DNA of 64,000 bases from Steromphala cineraria. Its lineage: Eukaryota; Mollusca; Gastropoda; Trochida; Trochidae. Positions 1-11,955 of the stretch are shown here, in pieces. Location: positions 50,056,227 through 50,120,226 of the forward strand of contig OU744732.1 of assembly GCA_916613615.1 (NCBI GenBank), written 5' to 3'. Numbering within the stretch: the first letter of the stretch is position 1; every line of letters begins with the position of its first letter. Below the pieces are notes generated by a model. It was given only the letters and a program-made list of their open reading frames with translations. It had not been told where the DNA came from and ran no database searches. A program made the position numbers and the translations under genes.

Positions 1-3000
1 GTTCGCCTGACCTCCTCGAGTCCGCCGAGAGACGACGGTCCAAGGTCCGAAAGTGTCGACTCCCACATTGGTGAATGGGGGGGTAGGAATTACTCGGTCT
101 GGAGGCAGGTCCGACATGATCTGTTGCTCCTGCTTCCCTCGTAACCTTCGACAAGTTACACATTCATGGATCACTTTCGACACAAGGCGTTTACCTCCTG
201 TAATCCAATATCCGGCCGCTCTCACGGCACCTTCCGTCAAGTGTCGGCCTTGATGGTGGACAGTTTCATGACATTTCCTTACCAATAGTGTGGCAATATG
301 ATGCTTGCCTGGGATGATAAGTGGAAACTTTTCTTCCTGTGAAAGTTGGGAGTTGGTCATGCGACCTCCAACGCGAAGCAGTCCCTGCGCGTCAACCTTT
401 GGATTAAGAGAAATGATAACACTGTCTCTGGGAAGTGGAGTATTTGACTGGATACACTCACATTCTCTCCTGTAATACTCCTGTTGTACCTGTCTGACTA
501 TGTACATCTCGGTTTCTGTATCAGGGTGTTGATCATGCTGCGAATTCGTCTCAGTGTCAACTCTGTGATAGGATCGCGCTAGTGCCTTAAGACGTGCAAT
601 TGATCTGACAAGACTGTTCCACATTGAAAACTTCTCAAGCCGATGAGAATCAAATGTCTGTCTATCTACTAATTTAGTCATCTTAACTGCTACATCTGGT
701 TCAAATTCAATTTCTTCAACTGCATCTGAGGGAAGATTGTCCGGACTCTCATCACGCTTTTGTTTCCGTGACGGACCTGTCAGCCAGGGATTGTTGTTCA
801 GCGATGCTGCGGATACTGGCCGTGTCGCTTGATCCGCTGGATTGATTCCCGTAGATATGTAACTCCACTGCGAAGGGTCAGAGTGTCTACGTATTGTCTC
901 AACTCTGTTCGTAACGTAGACTGAGAATCGCCTTGTTCGGTTGGATATGTAACCCAGGACTATCTTACTGTCTGTGTGATATTTCACCTGGTTCACTGGT
1001 ATGTCTAAGTGCTGTCCAACTGTAAGCGCAATGTTGACTCCTAACACTGCTGCGCACAACTCCAGACGCGGAATGGTGTGTCCGTGACTGGGTGCTACTT
1101 TTGCCTTTCCTAGAACAAATCCATAGTTTTCATCACCACTGTTGGTACTTGTCCTGACATATGAAGATGCAGCAATAACGTTCTCCGACGCGTCTGTAAA
1201 TACGTACAGTTCCTTGTATTCTGTACTGCAAAAGGACACTGGCAGGAGAGTTCTTGGAATTTGAAGTCCTTCAAGATGCTGTAGAGAATTTCTCCATGAT
1301 TCCCATTTCTGATAGTATTCTGGTGGCAGCGCTTCATCCCATTCAACACCTTCTGAGATAAGATCTCTCAAAATACACTTGCCTTCAATAGTAACTGGAG
1401 AGATGAATCCCATGGGATCAAAGATGCTGTTCACGATCGACAACACACCCCGCTTGGTGAAGGGTTTGTCGTCCTTGCACACACGAAACTTGAACGTGTC
1501 TGTGTTTACGTCCCACAACATGCCTAAGCTCCTCTGGAGAGGGAATATATCTACACATAAGTTCAAGTCCTTTAAGTCCTTTGCTAGGTCCTCAGTTGGA
1601 AAGGCTTTCATGACCGTGGGAGAGTTTGACACAATTTTGTGGAGATGAATATTGCCGTTTGTCCTCAGGGAAACTTGTGTTCTCTTTAAGAGGTCAATAG
1701 CTTCTTCAGCTGTTGGCAGCGATGTGACCGCGTCATCGACGTAAAAGTCATTTTCAACAAACTGCTTGGAGTCAGTACCAAATATCTCCTCGCCCGCCTG
1801 TGCAGCTCTCTGTAGTCCATATGTAGCCACCGCCGGTGATGACCGATTTCCAAATACATGTACTTTCATCCTGTATTCAATCAGTTTCTGATTGAAATCA
1901 TTATCCTTGTACCACCAGAATGTGAGATAGTTCCTGTGACACTCACTCACTTCAAAGCAATGGAACATTTGACGAATGTCCGCCATTATGCCGATCGGTT
2001 CTCGTCGGAACCGCAGAAGGACTCCCAGCAGATCGTTTGTTAAGTCGGGACCTTGAAGTAGGACACTGTTCAGGGAGACTCCGTTACACTCTGCCGCAGA
2101 ATCGAACACAACCCGGATTTGAGAGGGCTTTTTTGGGTGATACACCCCAAAAATAGGAAGATACCAACTTTCTTCTCCACTTTCCAGTTGTGGAGCTACT
2201 TCTGCATGATTGTTCTCCAGTAGTTTTTGCATATAGTCCATGAAATGTGTCTGTTTTTCTGGATTCTTCCTCAAGCTACGGTCCAGTATCTGGGCTCTCT
2301 TCAGTGCTTGAGACCGATTATCAGGCAGGGGTTGTCTCGGTGAACGAAAAGGGAGTGGAGCGACCCAGTTGCCGTTTTCATTTCTGTGCATATCCCGTGC
2401 CATAATGTCAAGGAATTCGCGATCCTCTACCGAGGTCCCAGTTTTATCGTCATCGTGAGTTACTCTGAAAATGTTATCCTCATCATATGCTTCTTTCAGT
2501 TTCAGGTTATTTGGGCATGGTTCAAAGATTGATGAACGTCCGTCACTATGAGTGTACACCTTGTTCACATTTACAGTCCGAGGTGAATGCACATTTCCAA
2601 GACACATTTCCCCGACAACCACCCATCCAAGTAGCAACTTCTGGGCGAAGGGGGCCCGACTTGGTCCAGTTCTCTGGTCCGACACGTGGTGGGCTTCAGG
2701 GACATCACGGCCGATGAGCATCTGTACCGACGCACTTTCGTTGAGTGGGGGTAGATAGTCTGCCATGTCTACGAGATGAGGATGCTGTTTTGCAACTTCA
2801 GGTGTCGGTATCTCCTCTATCACATTAGGAATTTGGTTGCACTCTATCAATGAAGGGATTTCCAGTTGAGAGGAACCATCAATTGATTCAACAATGAGAT
2901 TGCTTGCTCTTCTGCCTGATGTTTCCATCAATCCAGCACATGAGGTCAAAGTGTACGGAATGTCTGGACTACTGAGTTTGAAAATGTCAAACAGTTCTGA

Positions 3001-4848
3001 AGTACACAGCGATGAATTGCTCTGATCGTCAATTGTTGCATACATCTTGGTTGCCTTGTGTTTCTGTCCTTTAGGATATACTACTACCAGTACATTCTTC
3101 GCACAAGATTTTCCTTTGAAACTTTCCCCACATACCTGAGTACATTTTGATACAGGGTTATTGTTCACTTTATGTCCATGATTTTGATTTCCAGTAGCAG
3201 TGTTCAGTTTCCGATCAGCAGAAGCACTAGGGAAGAGAGACGCTCTCTCACTGTCACTGAAGTGTAGTGCAGTAGGATATCGGGTACTTCCACAGCTGTC
3301 ACACTTGATATTCTCCTGGCATGCTTTAGCTAAATGAGAGTTTGTCAAACAGCACTTGAAGCAAAAACCTCTTTTTCTCAGGAACTCCTTCTTCTCCTCA
3401 TAGGATTTCTGTAAGAACTGGTTACACTGATTCAGGGAATGTCTGCTACTGTGTATGGGACACTTCATGTAGGAGTTTTCATTTTCCTTTGGTGTTGTGT
3501 TTGTAGAAACGCCTGTCCATTTTGACTGAATGTTAAAGCTACTTCTACCCTGAAAGGTGTAATTTGGCTTAGGCTTACTTGAACAAGTAGCAGCTACAGT
3601 TGTAGCCGTGGAATCATAATGGAAACTGGGGTCGTTACGTATCTTGCTGATTTCCCGCACAAACTTTGCGAATTCCGAAAAAGGAGGAAAAGAAACAAAA
3701 TTTCTCTCCTTGTACCTGAAGGCATGATTAGTCCACTTTTCCTGAATGTTATATGGAAGCTTGTTGATGATTGGTGCAATCCCTGATGAGGAATCCAAGT
3801 ATGCAAGGAGGGATGCATATCTTGGGTCACTTTTCACACACTCTATTTCTGACAGCAGGTCTGCAAGTTCATAAAACTTGGTATTATCTCTAAATCCAAT
3901 CTTTGGAAATGATGATAGTCTTGTTTTCAGAGCACTTTCTACCATCTCCGGTGACCCATAGCGTTCTTCCAATCTTTCCCATACACACCGTAGACCCGCC
4001 TTCGGATCATGTAAATTGGCCGCCCGTAAACTCTGTGCAAACTTTGTAGATTCAGGACCTAGCCACTTTATCAATAAGTCAAGTTCTTCACCTCGGGTGA
4101 CTTGAAGTTCATCAATCACACAGAGAAAACTGGCCTTCCACATAGCATAGGTTTCAGGGCGGTCGTTGAAACTGCTGAGACGTGACAGGAGAAGGTCCTT
4201 CTTCAGCAGGAACCGGGTTAATTCCGATGTCGGTTCATACACTGGAGCCGAAGGATTAAGATGAGATGGCACTTTAGAGTCTCGGTTACCATTTACTTCA
4301 CCATTGTCACTATTGGCATAATTGTCTATTGTCACAAGATCATAAATGTCATGTCTCTGAGATGAAAATTGTGAATTTGCCTTTTCACTTTTTCTGTGTT
4401 TGAATACATAATTTTCTGTTCTGTCTCTGGGACATTCTGTAGGTAGACTGTGTATAACAGTAGACATTATCTGTGATTTTCCATCTGCCTGACTGCTTAC
4501 TTCTTCTAACACTTTTACCTCAGTTTCTGTCATTGCTATTTCCTTTTCCTGTTTGAGAACAAGAAGTTTACTCTCCATTTCTGCCTGTTGAATCTTCAAA
4601 TCTGCTTCTTTCTTCACAAATTGAAGTCCAATTTTAGCTGATTCTATGCTTGCCCGCTTCCGTGCAATAATTGAAGAAATAGATGCATTTGATTTTCTTG
4701 AAGATCTGGAGCCAATAGACATCTTAGCTTGAGTCTCTGATTTTTCTGATTTCCTTCTGAATATGATGTCAGGGTCTACTTCATCTTCATAATATAAACC
4801 TCTGTACTGCATTTCCTCCATTCTGTCTCTGATTTCGTCCCTTTCCAT
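1..4848 (-). CDS. BEL/Pao retrotransposon Gag-Pol polyprotein (3' end beyond window)
   Basis: One open frame runs from an ATG at 4848 to the left window edge (1616 codons, no stop seen). In order it shows: a charged coiled-coil-like N-terminus (about residues 60-120); a DUF1759-type gag region starting near residue 215 (LLKKDLLLSRLSSFNDRPE); cysteine-rich knuckles near 463-530 (GFCFKCC, CDSCGSTR); a DUF1758-like aspartic protease with IDDQSNSS near 603; a reverse transcriptase with MADIRQMF and the catalytic FYVDD near 1035; a Pao-type RNase H region (VFTDASENV near 1216); an integrase zinc-binding module (HHQGRH...CVTCRRLRG near 1530); and the first Asp of the integrase core (GVDTFGPW near 1600). 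Family, domain order and uninterrupted frame argue for a young, possibly competent copy. The rest of integrase and the 3' LTR lie outside the window. The frame was followed by eye, so a single missed base error is possible. Confidence 0.93.
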   Translation of the reverse strand, partial: MERDEIRDRMEEMQYRGLYYEDEVDPDIIFRRKSEKSETQAKMSIGSRSSRKSNASISSIIARKRASIESAKIGLQFVKKEADLKIQQAEMESKLLVLKQEKEIAMTETEVKVLEEVSSQADGKSQIMSTVIHSLPTECPRDRTENYVFKHRKSEKANSQFSSQRHDIYDLVTIDNYANSDNGEVNGNRDSKVPSHLNPSAPVYEPTSELTRFLLKKDLLLSRLSSFNDRPETYAMWKASFLCVIDELQVTRGEELDLLIKWLGPESTKFAQSLRAANLHDPKAGLRCVWERLEERYGSPEMVESALKTRLSSFPKIGFRDNTKFYELADLLSEIECVKSDPRYASLLAYLDSSSGIAPIINKLPYNIQEKWTNHAFRYKERNFVSFPPFSEFAKFVREISKIRNDPSFHYDSTATTVAATCSSKPKPNYTFQGRSSFNIQSKWTGVSTNTTPKENENSYMKCPIHSSRHSLNQCNQFLQKSYEEKKEFLRKRGFCFKCCLTNSHLAKACQENIKCDSCGSTRYPTALHFSDSERASLFPSASADRKLNTATGNQNHGHKVNNNPVSKCTQVCGESFKGKSCAKNVLVVVYPKGQKHKATKMYATIDDQSNSSLCTSELFDIFKLSSPDIPYTLTSCAGLMETSGRRASNLIVESIDGSSQLEIPSLIECNQIPNVIEEIPTPEVAKQHPHLVDMADYLPPLNESASVQMLIGRDVPEAHHVSDQRTGPSRAPFAQKLLLGWVVVGEMCLGNVHSPRTVNVNKVYTHSDGRSSIFEPCPNNLKLKEAYDEDNIFRVTHDDDKTGTSVEDREFLDIMARDMHRNENGNWVAPLPFRSPRQPLPDNRSQALKRAQILDRSLRKNPEKQTHFMDYMQKLLENNHAEVAPQLESGEESWYLPIFGVYHPKKPSQIRVVFDSAAECNGVSLNSVLLQGPDLTNDLLGVLLRFRREPIGIMADIRQMFHCFEVSECHRNYLTFWWYKDNDFNQKLIEYRMKVHVFGNRSSPAVATYGLQRAAQAGEEIFGTDSKQFVENDFYVDDAVTSLPTAEEAIDLLKRTQVSLRTNGNIHLHKIVSNSPTVMKAFPTEDLAKDLKDLNLCVDIFPLQRSLGMLWDVNTDTFKFRVCKDDKPFTKRGVLSIVNSIFDPMGFISPVTIEGKCILRDLISEGVEWDEALPPEYYQKWESWRNSLQHLEGLQIPRTLLPVSFCSTEYKELYVFTDASENVIAASSYVRTSTNSGDENYGFVLGKAKVAPSHGHTIPRLELCAAVLGVNIALTVGQHLDIPVNQVKYHTDSKIVLGYISNRTRRFSVYVTNRVETIRRHSDPSQWSYISTGINPADQATRPVSAASLNNNPWLTGPSRKQKRDESPDNLPSDAVEEIEFEPDVAVKMTKLVDRQTFDSHRLEKFSMWNSLVRSIARLKALARSYHRVDTETNSQHDQHPDTETEMYIVRQVQQEYYRRECECIQSNTPLPRDSVIISLNPKVDAQGLLRVGGRMTNSQLSQEEKFPLIIPGKHHIATLLVRKCHETVHHQGRHLTEGAVRAAGYWITGGKRLVSKVIHECVTCRRLRGKQEQQIMSDLPPDRVIPTPPFTNVGVDTFGPWTVVSRRTRGGQAN

Positions 4849-4879
4849 CCTGATAAATTCCTGGTCAAAGTTCTCTTAC

Positions 4880-5097
4880 TGTTCTGTTATTGACAGTTAA
4901 CCCTTGCCATGTAATGGCTCCTTAGAGGGTAAGAGACTGCAAGTAAATAAAATACCCAAATTAGTATATAATTACACACAAAATAGCATAATCCTATGCA
5001 AAAGAATGGAGAATATTGAAATTTAAGAGATATTTTACGAGCGCTTCACCTGCACATTTTTGACAGGGAAGTTTTACTAGCTGTAGTAGTATTGCTA
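4880..5097 (-). repeat. 5' LTR of the BEL/Pao element, first part (split by DNA transposon)
   Basis: Coming from the gag ATG at 4848 there is a 31-base leader, then TGTTCTGTTA at 4880. This resembles the start TGTACTGTTA of the second BEL/Pao LTR in this window. The exact reverse complement TAACAGAACA occurs at 12376-12385, beyond the inserted DNA transposon. I infer one LTR of about 550 bp broken at the TA at 5096-5097. The partner LTR is off the window, so the boundaries cannot be confirmed by comparison. Confidence 0.5.
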
Positions 5098-5174
5098 TAG
5101 TCCCCTGCGATAAGGGTCTTACCTCCCTTTATCAAGTTATCTCCCTTGACGTTCGCGTCCTTCCGGTGAGCAAT
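5098..5174 (+). repeat. Left terminal and subterminal inverted repeat of the ISL2EU-like element
   Basis: It begins TAGTCCCCTGCGATAAGGG, followed by a looser stretch with two copies of a cctccctt/tctccctt motif, and ends with the conserved ttccggtgagcaat directly before the YqaJ start codon at 5186. Such paired terminal and subterminal blocks are plausible transposase-binding sites; this role is inferred. Confidence 0.85.
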
Positions 5175-5185
5175 GCTCATCAAAC

Positions 5186-8100
5186 ATGGCTGCCACCGTG
5201 CAAAGTAACGTTAGTAATGATACAGAAAAGAATAGCTTTGAGGGGTATTCAGTGCGTGATCTGAAAGCTTACCTGCGTGAGCGCGGCTGTCAGGTATCAG
5301 GGACGAAGGCTGAGCTGATAAAACGTGCTATTGGGCTGAATTTTCTTTCCAAGCAGAAGTTTAACAGCGTTGATTGTGGCGACCAACAGGTAGGTAGGCA
5401 AGAGACTTTGAGAGCAATTTATCAACCTAGCTACACTGTAGTATAGACCATCAATGTTTTTACAAATTGTTCTGTAAATGTCCCACAGATATGAGTTGTG
5501 TATTTCATACTTATGAGCTCTTTTGTTAAAAACGTGTCATACAATATTTTGTTGTTAGAGTGTATATAGGAACAGTGCCGTGCCAAAAGTATTGCAACAA
5601 AAGTCATTTTCCCATAGGCTCTCATGTTATATTTCAGTGTAGCAAAAGTAATTTTAATTGACACATTCTAAGATATTTTTGACTGAAAATTGACATGAAA
5701 ACAAAAATTTACTTTGCAAGACGTACATAATTTCAGATTGTGGATACAAGGTTTTTTAAATAAATGGTTAAAAGATTACTGGGGTATGTATAATTTTTCC
5801 ACCGTTTTCGGCTGCTGCCAACATGTTGGCAATGGGGAAGTGACGTCACGGTAGAAATACCAAGACATAATTTTGCTGTTTTCCAACACAGTTCTTAAAA
5901 TTAATGAAATTGAAAATTATGAATATGATCTCAAGTTGTTAGACAACAAACTTACCAAGTTTTATGACTTTTCGTTCACTATCATGATCATGATAATTAT
6001 TTATGCTACACTGAAATAACATTGGATCCTATGGGATAATGACGTTTGTTGCAATACTTTTGGCACGTCAATGTAGATTAAATATGTCAGTCAGGAAGTT
6101 GTTAAGGGTCACATATGCCAATATCCAAACTATATGGTTTCATTTGATTGACTGTGGTAACCAAAGTATTGAACCTACCATCTATTTGTCCTTCCCTACG
6201 CTTCTGAAATACAGTTTTAATATATATTTTAAAAATGTTTTTATATATATTGAATTTGTAATAATCTTTGTATTTTAGATTTTAGGTGCATTCGAAACTT
6301 TCCTACACTTCCCGACCTATGAAATACTGGCGTAGTCCATTGATAACTTTCAAACAAAATCATTTCAACATTAGGTTTTTGCAGTTATGTGATCAATAAA
6401 CACTTTTAATTTACTAAGATCTAAGATTTTCTCTTACCTTGGTACTGTCATTGATTAATGAGCAACCTGTATTTATTAGATGTGAATATTATGTAAATAA
6501 TGATATTACTGACATTAGTTAATTATGAAAAAACTTTTATAATTTAAACAGGGTTCAAAGAAAGCAGAGACGAGATATACGACTCCACTTGGAGAACAAG
6601 TTAAAGAACCATGGCAACTTACAGAATGGACTGACAGCCATGAGGACATCCCAGCCTTGAGATATGCCGATTTGTACAATTATCTTGTACTAAACAAGAA
6701 CAGAACATTCGATTGTAAGGCTACAAAAGCAAAAAGGCAACTCAAAGCCAGAGTTTTTTACGAAGAAGGCCATGTCCATTCAATAACATACCACAAAATC
6801 ACACAAAACTGCTCCCACTGCTATGTAAAAAGCAAGGTAATACCATCAATACCAACTGCTCAACAAAACAAAAGACCGGATTACACTTCATGGGTTTTGC
6901 TGGCGAAGATGTCAGGAAATGTGCATGCAGCCGGTTGTACATGTGCAGCAGGGTAAGTTTAATTTTCTCACGCCAAGGTCTATAAAATATCAATACAATG
7001 TTTTGATTATGAGAAGTGCAATTTGTATTTTAGCCATTTTCATATTGCCCCTTCTATGGCAATAAAGTAATTAGAATGTAGTGGCCCTAAAGTCCTGAAT
7101 TATTTGTAGTACATTTTTTGTACTAACCTATGATTTTTCATAAACTGAAATATGACCATTATGATAATGATATTGCATACATGATACTACATACAACTTA
7201 CAAATCTAATAATTTTTCAGTGAGGGAGAATCATGCAACCACGTTGCTGCACTACTGTATGCCCTTGTTGATATGAGTGACAAGAAAGAGAAAGGACTGC
7301 ACGCACCAACATCAAAGAAGTGCAAGTGGTTGGAACCTCGCAAAAGAAAACTTTCCCCAAAGAAGTCCCAACACTTGGCTTTTAAAAAGTTCAAAGTAAG
7401 CCACACAACAACAAATCAAAATCTCACTCAAACATGGAGGAGTTCTGATTTAGTGAACATAAAACCTGTCAATATAGAGAAGTTTAGCAATAAGTTGAAT
7501 GACATATCACCAAGTGCTGGCTTTCTTCTTTCCCAGGAAAAGTTTGCTAAAGAGAAAGCTACATCAGTTCATCCTCTGCCAAAGCTGCACAGCATTGAGT
7601 TTGCTTATCATGATAGTGTTGATCTTAAATCAGATAAATGCAAACATGAGATTGACTGTTATTTTAAGTCCCTACAGATAACGCGCGATGAATGTAAAGA
7701 TATTGAGGCAGCAACCAAAGGCCAGGCACATAATCCTAGTTGGCATGAGGCAAGAGAAGGACGTATTACAACATCCAACTTTGGCAGAATTTGCATCAAG
7801 AAAGACGAAACACCACCAGAGTCAACCGTTGCTCATGTTCTTAGCTATAAATCATTTGACAATGTTGCATTGAGATGGGGGAGATCACATGAGGCAGCTG
7901 CAAGGCGAACATACTTGCAATATGCACGCAAGACTCACACTCCACTTATATATAGTCTCTGTGGACTGATCGTTTGTCCCTCCTTCCCTCATTTGGGAAG
8001 CAGCCCAGATGCTTTACTCGAGTGTATGCATTGTTCAGAGTCACAAGGCCTATTAGAAATCAAGTGTCCATATTCGAAGCGGTTTGTGACACCTTTGGAA

Positions 8101-8382
8101 GCAGCTTCTGACAAGACATTTTGCTGTACCATTGTCAATGGTGAATTAAAACTAAAACAAAAGCATCCCTACTACTACCAGGTACAAGGACAGCTGGCCA
8201 TTTCTGAGCGGAAATGGTGTGACTTCTTCATTTGGACTCTCAAAGGATATTCTGTTGAGAGGATTTTCTTTGACAGTCTATTTTGGCAAAACATGCTACT
8301 GAAACTTAACGGTTTCTATCTACATGCGTTACTACCAGAACTGTTCTCTCACAGGGTAAAACGAGACAAGCCACTATTCTAA
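5186..8382 (+). CDS. Transposon-encoded SAP-SWIM-YqaJ nuclease (3 exons)
   Basis: Exons 5186-5389, 6552-6952 and 7221-8382 join in frame (GT-AG introns, phases 0 and 2) to give about 588 residues. Residues about 19-55 form a SAP-like DNA-binding motif (YSVRDLKAYLRERG). Residues about 196-211 are a SWIM zinc finger, CTCAAGEGESCNH (CxC...CxH), split by intron 2. The C-terminal half is a YqaJ/lambda-exonuclease-like domain: WHEAREGRITTSNF near 376, SPDALLE near 463, LEIKCPY near 480 (the E-x-K of the PD-(D/E)xK fold), and YYQVQGQLAI near 522. YqaJ proteins of phages are 5'-3' exonucleases used in recombination; in this transposon class the protein presumably helps process DNA during transposition (inference). 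All visible catalytic motifs are present and I saw no stop or frameshift. It converges with the transposase gene. Intron 1 contains a foldback MITE. Confidence 0.9.
5573..6073. mobile_element. Foldback mariner-like MITE in intron 1 of the YqaJ gene
   Basis: CGTGCCAAAAGTATTGCAAC near 5578 reappears as its reverse complement ending near 6067. The similarity continues inward for about 70 bases (cccatagg, then a tttcagtgtagc / gctacactgaaa pair). The CAGTGCCGTGCCAAAAGTATT-type end is typical of Tc1/mariner elements. About 500 bp, no coding capacity. It is a passenger that entered after the host transposon family arose, or is shared by it. Confidence 0.7.
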
Positions 8383-9272
8383 TGAGTAACTCACAGACTC
8401 TGAAGGATTGAATTCCACTAATGTGCCATTCAAATTAGCTTATCACTATCATATGCCCAACAGTTGATATTATTATTCAGTATTAATAATGTTGTGCCAC
8501 TGTGACATTGTAATGATAATATGCGTTGATTATTTCAAACCATGTAGATCATATGTGCTTTGCTAGCATTTAGAATCTGAGACTATAAGGATTAACAATA
8601 ATTACTTGTTTTACAGATGTTTGGGAAAAAACAACTTCTACTGTAATTTAATAGTTTGCCTGAAAATGTACAGTGCAGCAAAACCAGCAAAGACATTATA
8701 TTTGTTTCAATGAATATGCATTTGAGTAGCTTTCACCTTCCAAAATTATCAAGATTCTGTGGGATTCTGTAAAACAGGTAATTAAAGTTGGCCTTCTTCA
8801 CTTTCAATTCTATTTTGTTGTACATAACTACATCAAATTAAAAATAACAAATTTAATCTGAGTCATTGTTGGATTTATTATTTTCACATTATGAAGTTCT
8901 TTTCATTGTTCAGCCTGTACTTAAAACTAAAATTCAACAATTGAATAGCATAATAGAAAGAGATGAATGGGTTTCTGCTGTCATATTGATGAAAGTAATA
9001 ATTTCTAAAGCAATATTTGAAAAACAACTCTCTTGAAGCCTAAGTATGTTAGAAAATAATCACCAGTAATTATTAAGTTGCTAAATTTTTCCGAAATACA
9101 ACCTATCAAATTTGTTACTTCCTTTTCATCATAGATTTATTAGACTTTTTTCTCAAAATGAATTATTATCAAGATCTTCATTCTGATAACATATAAAATG
9201 ATTGTTATAAAAAACATGTGGTCAATTTTATATCAATGGCTGTTGTTTGTATGAGATCAGAACACTGAAAGT
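8383..9272. other. Intergenic space between the two convergent transposon genes
   Basis: AT-rich, no open frame of note. TTTATT at 8874-8879 could be the poly(A) signal (AATAAA) of the minus-strand transposase transcript, but it lies about 390 bases beyond the stop and is only a candidate. No clear signal for the YqaJ transcript was seen. Confidence 0.4.
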
Positions 9273-11955
9273 TTAATCATCTTCATCAAATGTAAGTGGC
9301 GGTTGCAAATTTGTTAAAGAAACACATATCTTCCACACAGGTGTTGCTAGATGAGCAATGGATATTGGCATCACACCCTGAAGAATCCTGAATTTTTTCA
9401 CTCTTGCAATTGCTCTCTCCACATCAATCCTTAAGTTAGCAATCCTCCTGGTGACTTCCACTTGTCTCCTGTCAAATTGTCGGTTTCTTTTCAGTGGAGG
9501 TATGATGAGTTTTATGCATCTTGGTGCTGTCAAGTCGGTGATTAGAAATCCTTTGTCGGCCATGACTGCATCACCTGCTTCACACAAATCAAGAATATGA
9601 CACTTTTCCGTCAACTGTTTGTCGCTTATTGATCCTGTCCACAGGTCTGAAGTAAACGTTACAATGCCAGCAGGACTTATACCTATGAGTGCCTTATAAG
9701 TCATATGAGTTTTATAATGGGAGTACAGGAGAGATTTATTAATGTTGGATTGCGGAGTCTCTGTAAAAATTTCTGTGCAATCAATTATTACTCGACAGTC
9801 AGGATGAATTCTCTTGAATTTCTTTGGCATCGAGTCCATAATGGCATACTTTGATGGCCAGTGTATAAGAAATGACAACTTGTGTGAAAGGTAACTAATC
9901 CAGTGGTTCGTTATAGAACTGCAAGTAGACAAGGATATCTTGAAGCGATATGACAAGTCATCAAGAAGTAGCCCGAGTCTCAGTCGCATCATCACAAGAA
10001 CAAACTCATCTATAAGTCTGAGACTCCTTGGTCGTCCAGAATTAATCCCATTCCCCTTGCGATTTGTGTGCTCCATGGCATCATCCATTTCATCAAACAA
10101 TAAATCAAATATCTTCACTTTCGGAATTCCTGTGTAAAACATACACTTTTCATCACTTTGACTTATATCTTCATAAGAAATATCTGGTCTCTCCACCTGA
10201 ATACCAACATCCCGAAAAGACTTGGTAGTGACTGAAGTGTCAGTGCTTTCAGTTTGGGTAGCTGTTGTTGTAAATTCAACTTCATCATGTAGCTCTGTCT
10301 GTGTGCTGATAGTATTTACAGTAACATAAGCTTGTTCACATTTATTCAGGGTTTTTAAAGCTGATGAATCAACAATTCCACAATAATCGTGGCACATCAA
10401 GGAGATATTTTCAGAAGTTGACTTGCTGTATTGGATGATTGGAACAGTTTCCAAAACACACTTGTCATCTAGATGGTTCCCTGAGCAAATTGAACAGCAT
10501 TCAACAGCTCGCTGATCAACAGGTGGTTCCGAGACAATCTGAAATGATCAGTTCAGAGTTTATTACATAGTGGTATCATGAGAAATAACAAACAAACTAG
10601 ATTAGCGTTAGCTTGACACAACAAAAGCAGAGCATTCCCAAAACTGAGGGTTTTGCCTTCTACACCTCTTTAATACATGTATATATAATATAAATATACC
10701 ACAAAAGACATTTGGACACTAAATTCAACAAATTACACCTACAACAAGTAGCATTTTTCATTTATGAAATATTAACTGCATGTACAATTAATTAAATAAC
10801 GATCCTATCTTCACGAAATATTGTCCGAGAGTTTTTTTATTTTGTTTGTGAATAGTTTGGTAGATAACAAACAGAAATGTATGAAAGGAAAATGTATTAT
10901 TGGTTTCATAGATCTATGTTGAATGAAGAATTACATTTAGTGCGAAAATAAGACACAAACACTAAAATTATAACCTTTTTGACAGATTAAAGTAGGTTAT
11001 TTATGAGCTTAAAATAGATTGCACCATTCTCTTTTCATTTTATAGGTATAATTACTGTGAAAACAATTATCTAACTTTTCAGGAGCAATGTAGCTTGAAT
11101 ATTATATATATATTCAATTTAATTGTAAAAAATGGCTTTTTTTTAAGATAGTGTCAAATCAAAAATGGCTGCTGGGTAAAACTGCTACAAGGCGTCTCTT
11201 TATTAGAATTTTCTTGTTACAGCTTTACAAATATTGTATTTTATATCCTAATTTCAAATCAATTTTCATTCAATTGGTAAATAATAATCTTACATTTGTG
11301 ATTTTATCTGCAGAGAATAATTTATTAATCATATACTAATTACCTTGATAATAGGGACACTTCGATTAAATACACCACACAGATAAGATTTTTCATATTT
11401 ATGTCTAAAAATATATTTTCCAAAGATAGAAGTTTAATTAACATATTTTTGAAGGATATATGTGCAGAGTTTAAAAACAAGAAACATTATTTAGATTGTA
11501 CTTATTTAGAGGGAAATATACATGTGAAACAATAAGACCCACGATAGGGACCACCTTCATATACTGCCTACAGATTGAACCAATGAAATAAATGTTTACG
11601 GAGTTCTTATATTTATAATTATCATCATGAAACATACCTTTGTGGAAGAAAATTTCTTCAATTTTCCATCTTGCAGGATGAAAGTTGTTGGCATTGATCC
11701 TTTCAAATATATCCCATTATCGAAGTGAGCTGAGCAGAGACGATCATTCTTCAGATTGAGCTTGAAGTTTCTACTCACAATTCTAATTCTTTGCAACCAT
11801 GCAGCGCGAAATGTTGTATCAGCAGGAAACCTATGGAGGGTTACAACTTTGTCGTTCACTAACTGACCTCCATAATTGCTACAAACAGAACAATAATGCC
11901 GGTTTGATGCTTTAACAGTGGGTTTAGCAATGCTTTGAGTAGCCATATTGCTCAC
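9273..11955 (-). CDS. THAP zinc-finger DDE transposase (2 exons)
   Basis: Exon 1 is 11955-11638 and exon 2 is 10538-9273 (GT-AG, phase 0), giving about 527 residues. Residues about 20-100 are a THAP domain of C2CH type: HYCSVC, then HRFPAD, AAWLQR, LCSAHF, closing with MPTTF, the counterpart of the AVPTIF box. After a linker, the catalytic part resembles DDE_Tnp_4 (HARBI1-like): IIDCTEIFTETP near 358 (first Asp), MADKGFLI near 433 (second Asp), VERAIARVK near 479 (Glu), a D-75-D-46-E spacing. The THAP domain would bind the terminal repeats and the DDE domain would cut and join DNA. All three acidic residues are present and no break was seen. The start codon lies just inside the right inner repeat, mirroring the YqaJ gene at the other end. 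Confidence 0.92.
10539..11637 (-). other. Intron of the THAP-DDE transposase gene
   Basis: Donor GTATGT follows the THAP exon (11637 downward) and acceptor AG precedes 10538 (tgatcatttcag on the minus strand). AT-rich; nothing else recognised. Confidence 0.75.
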
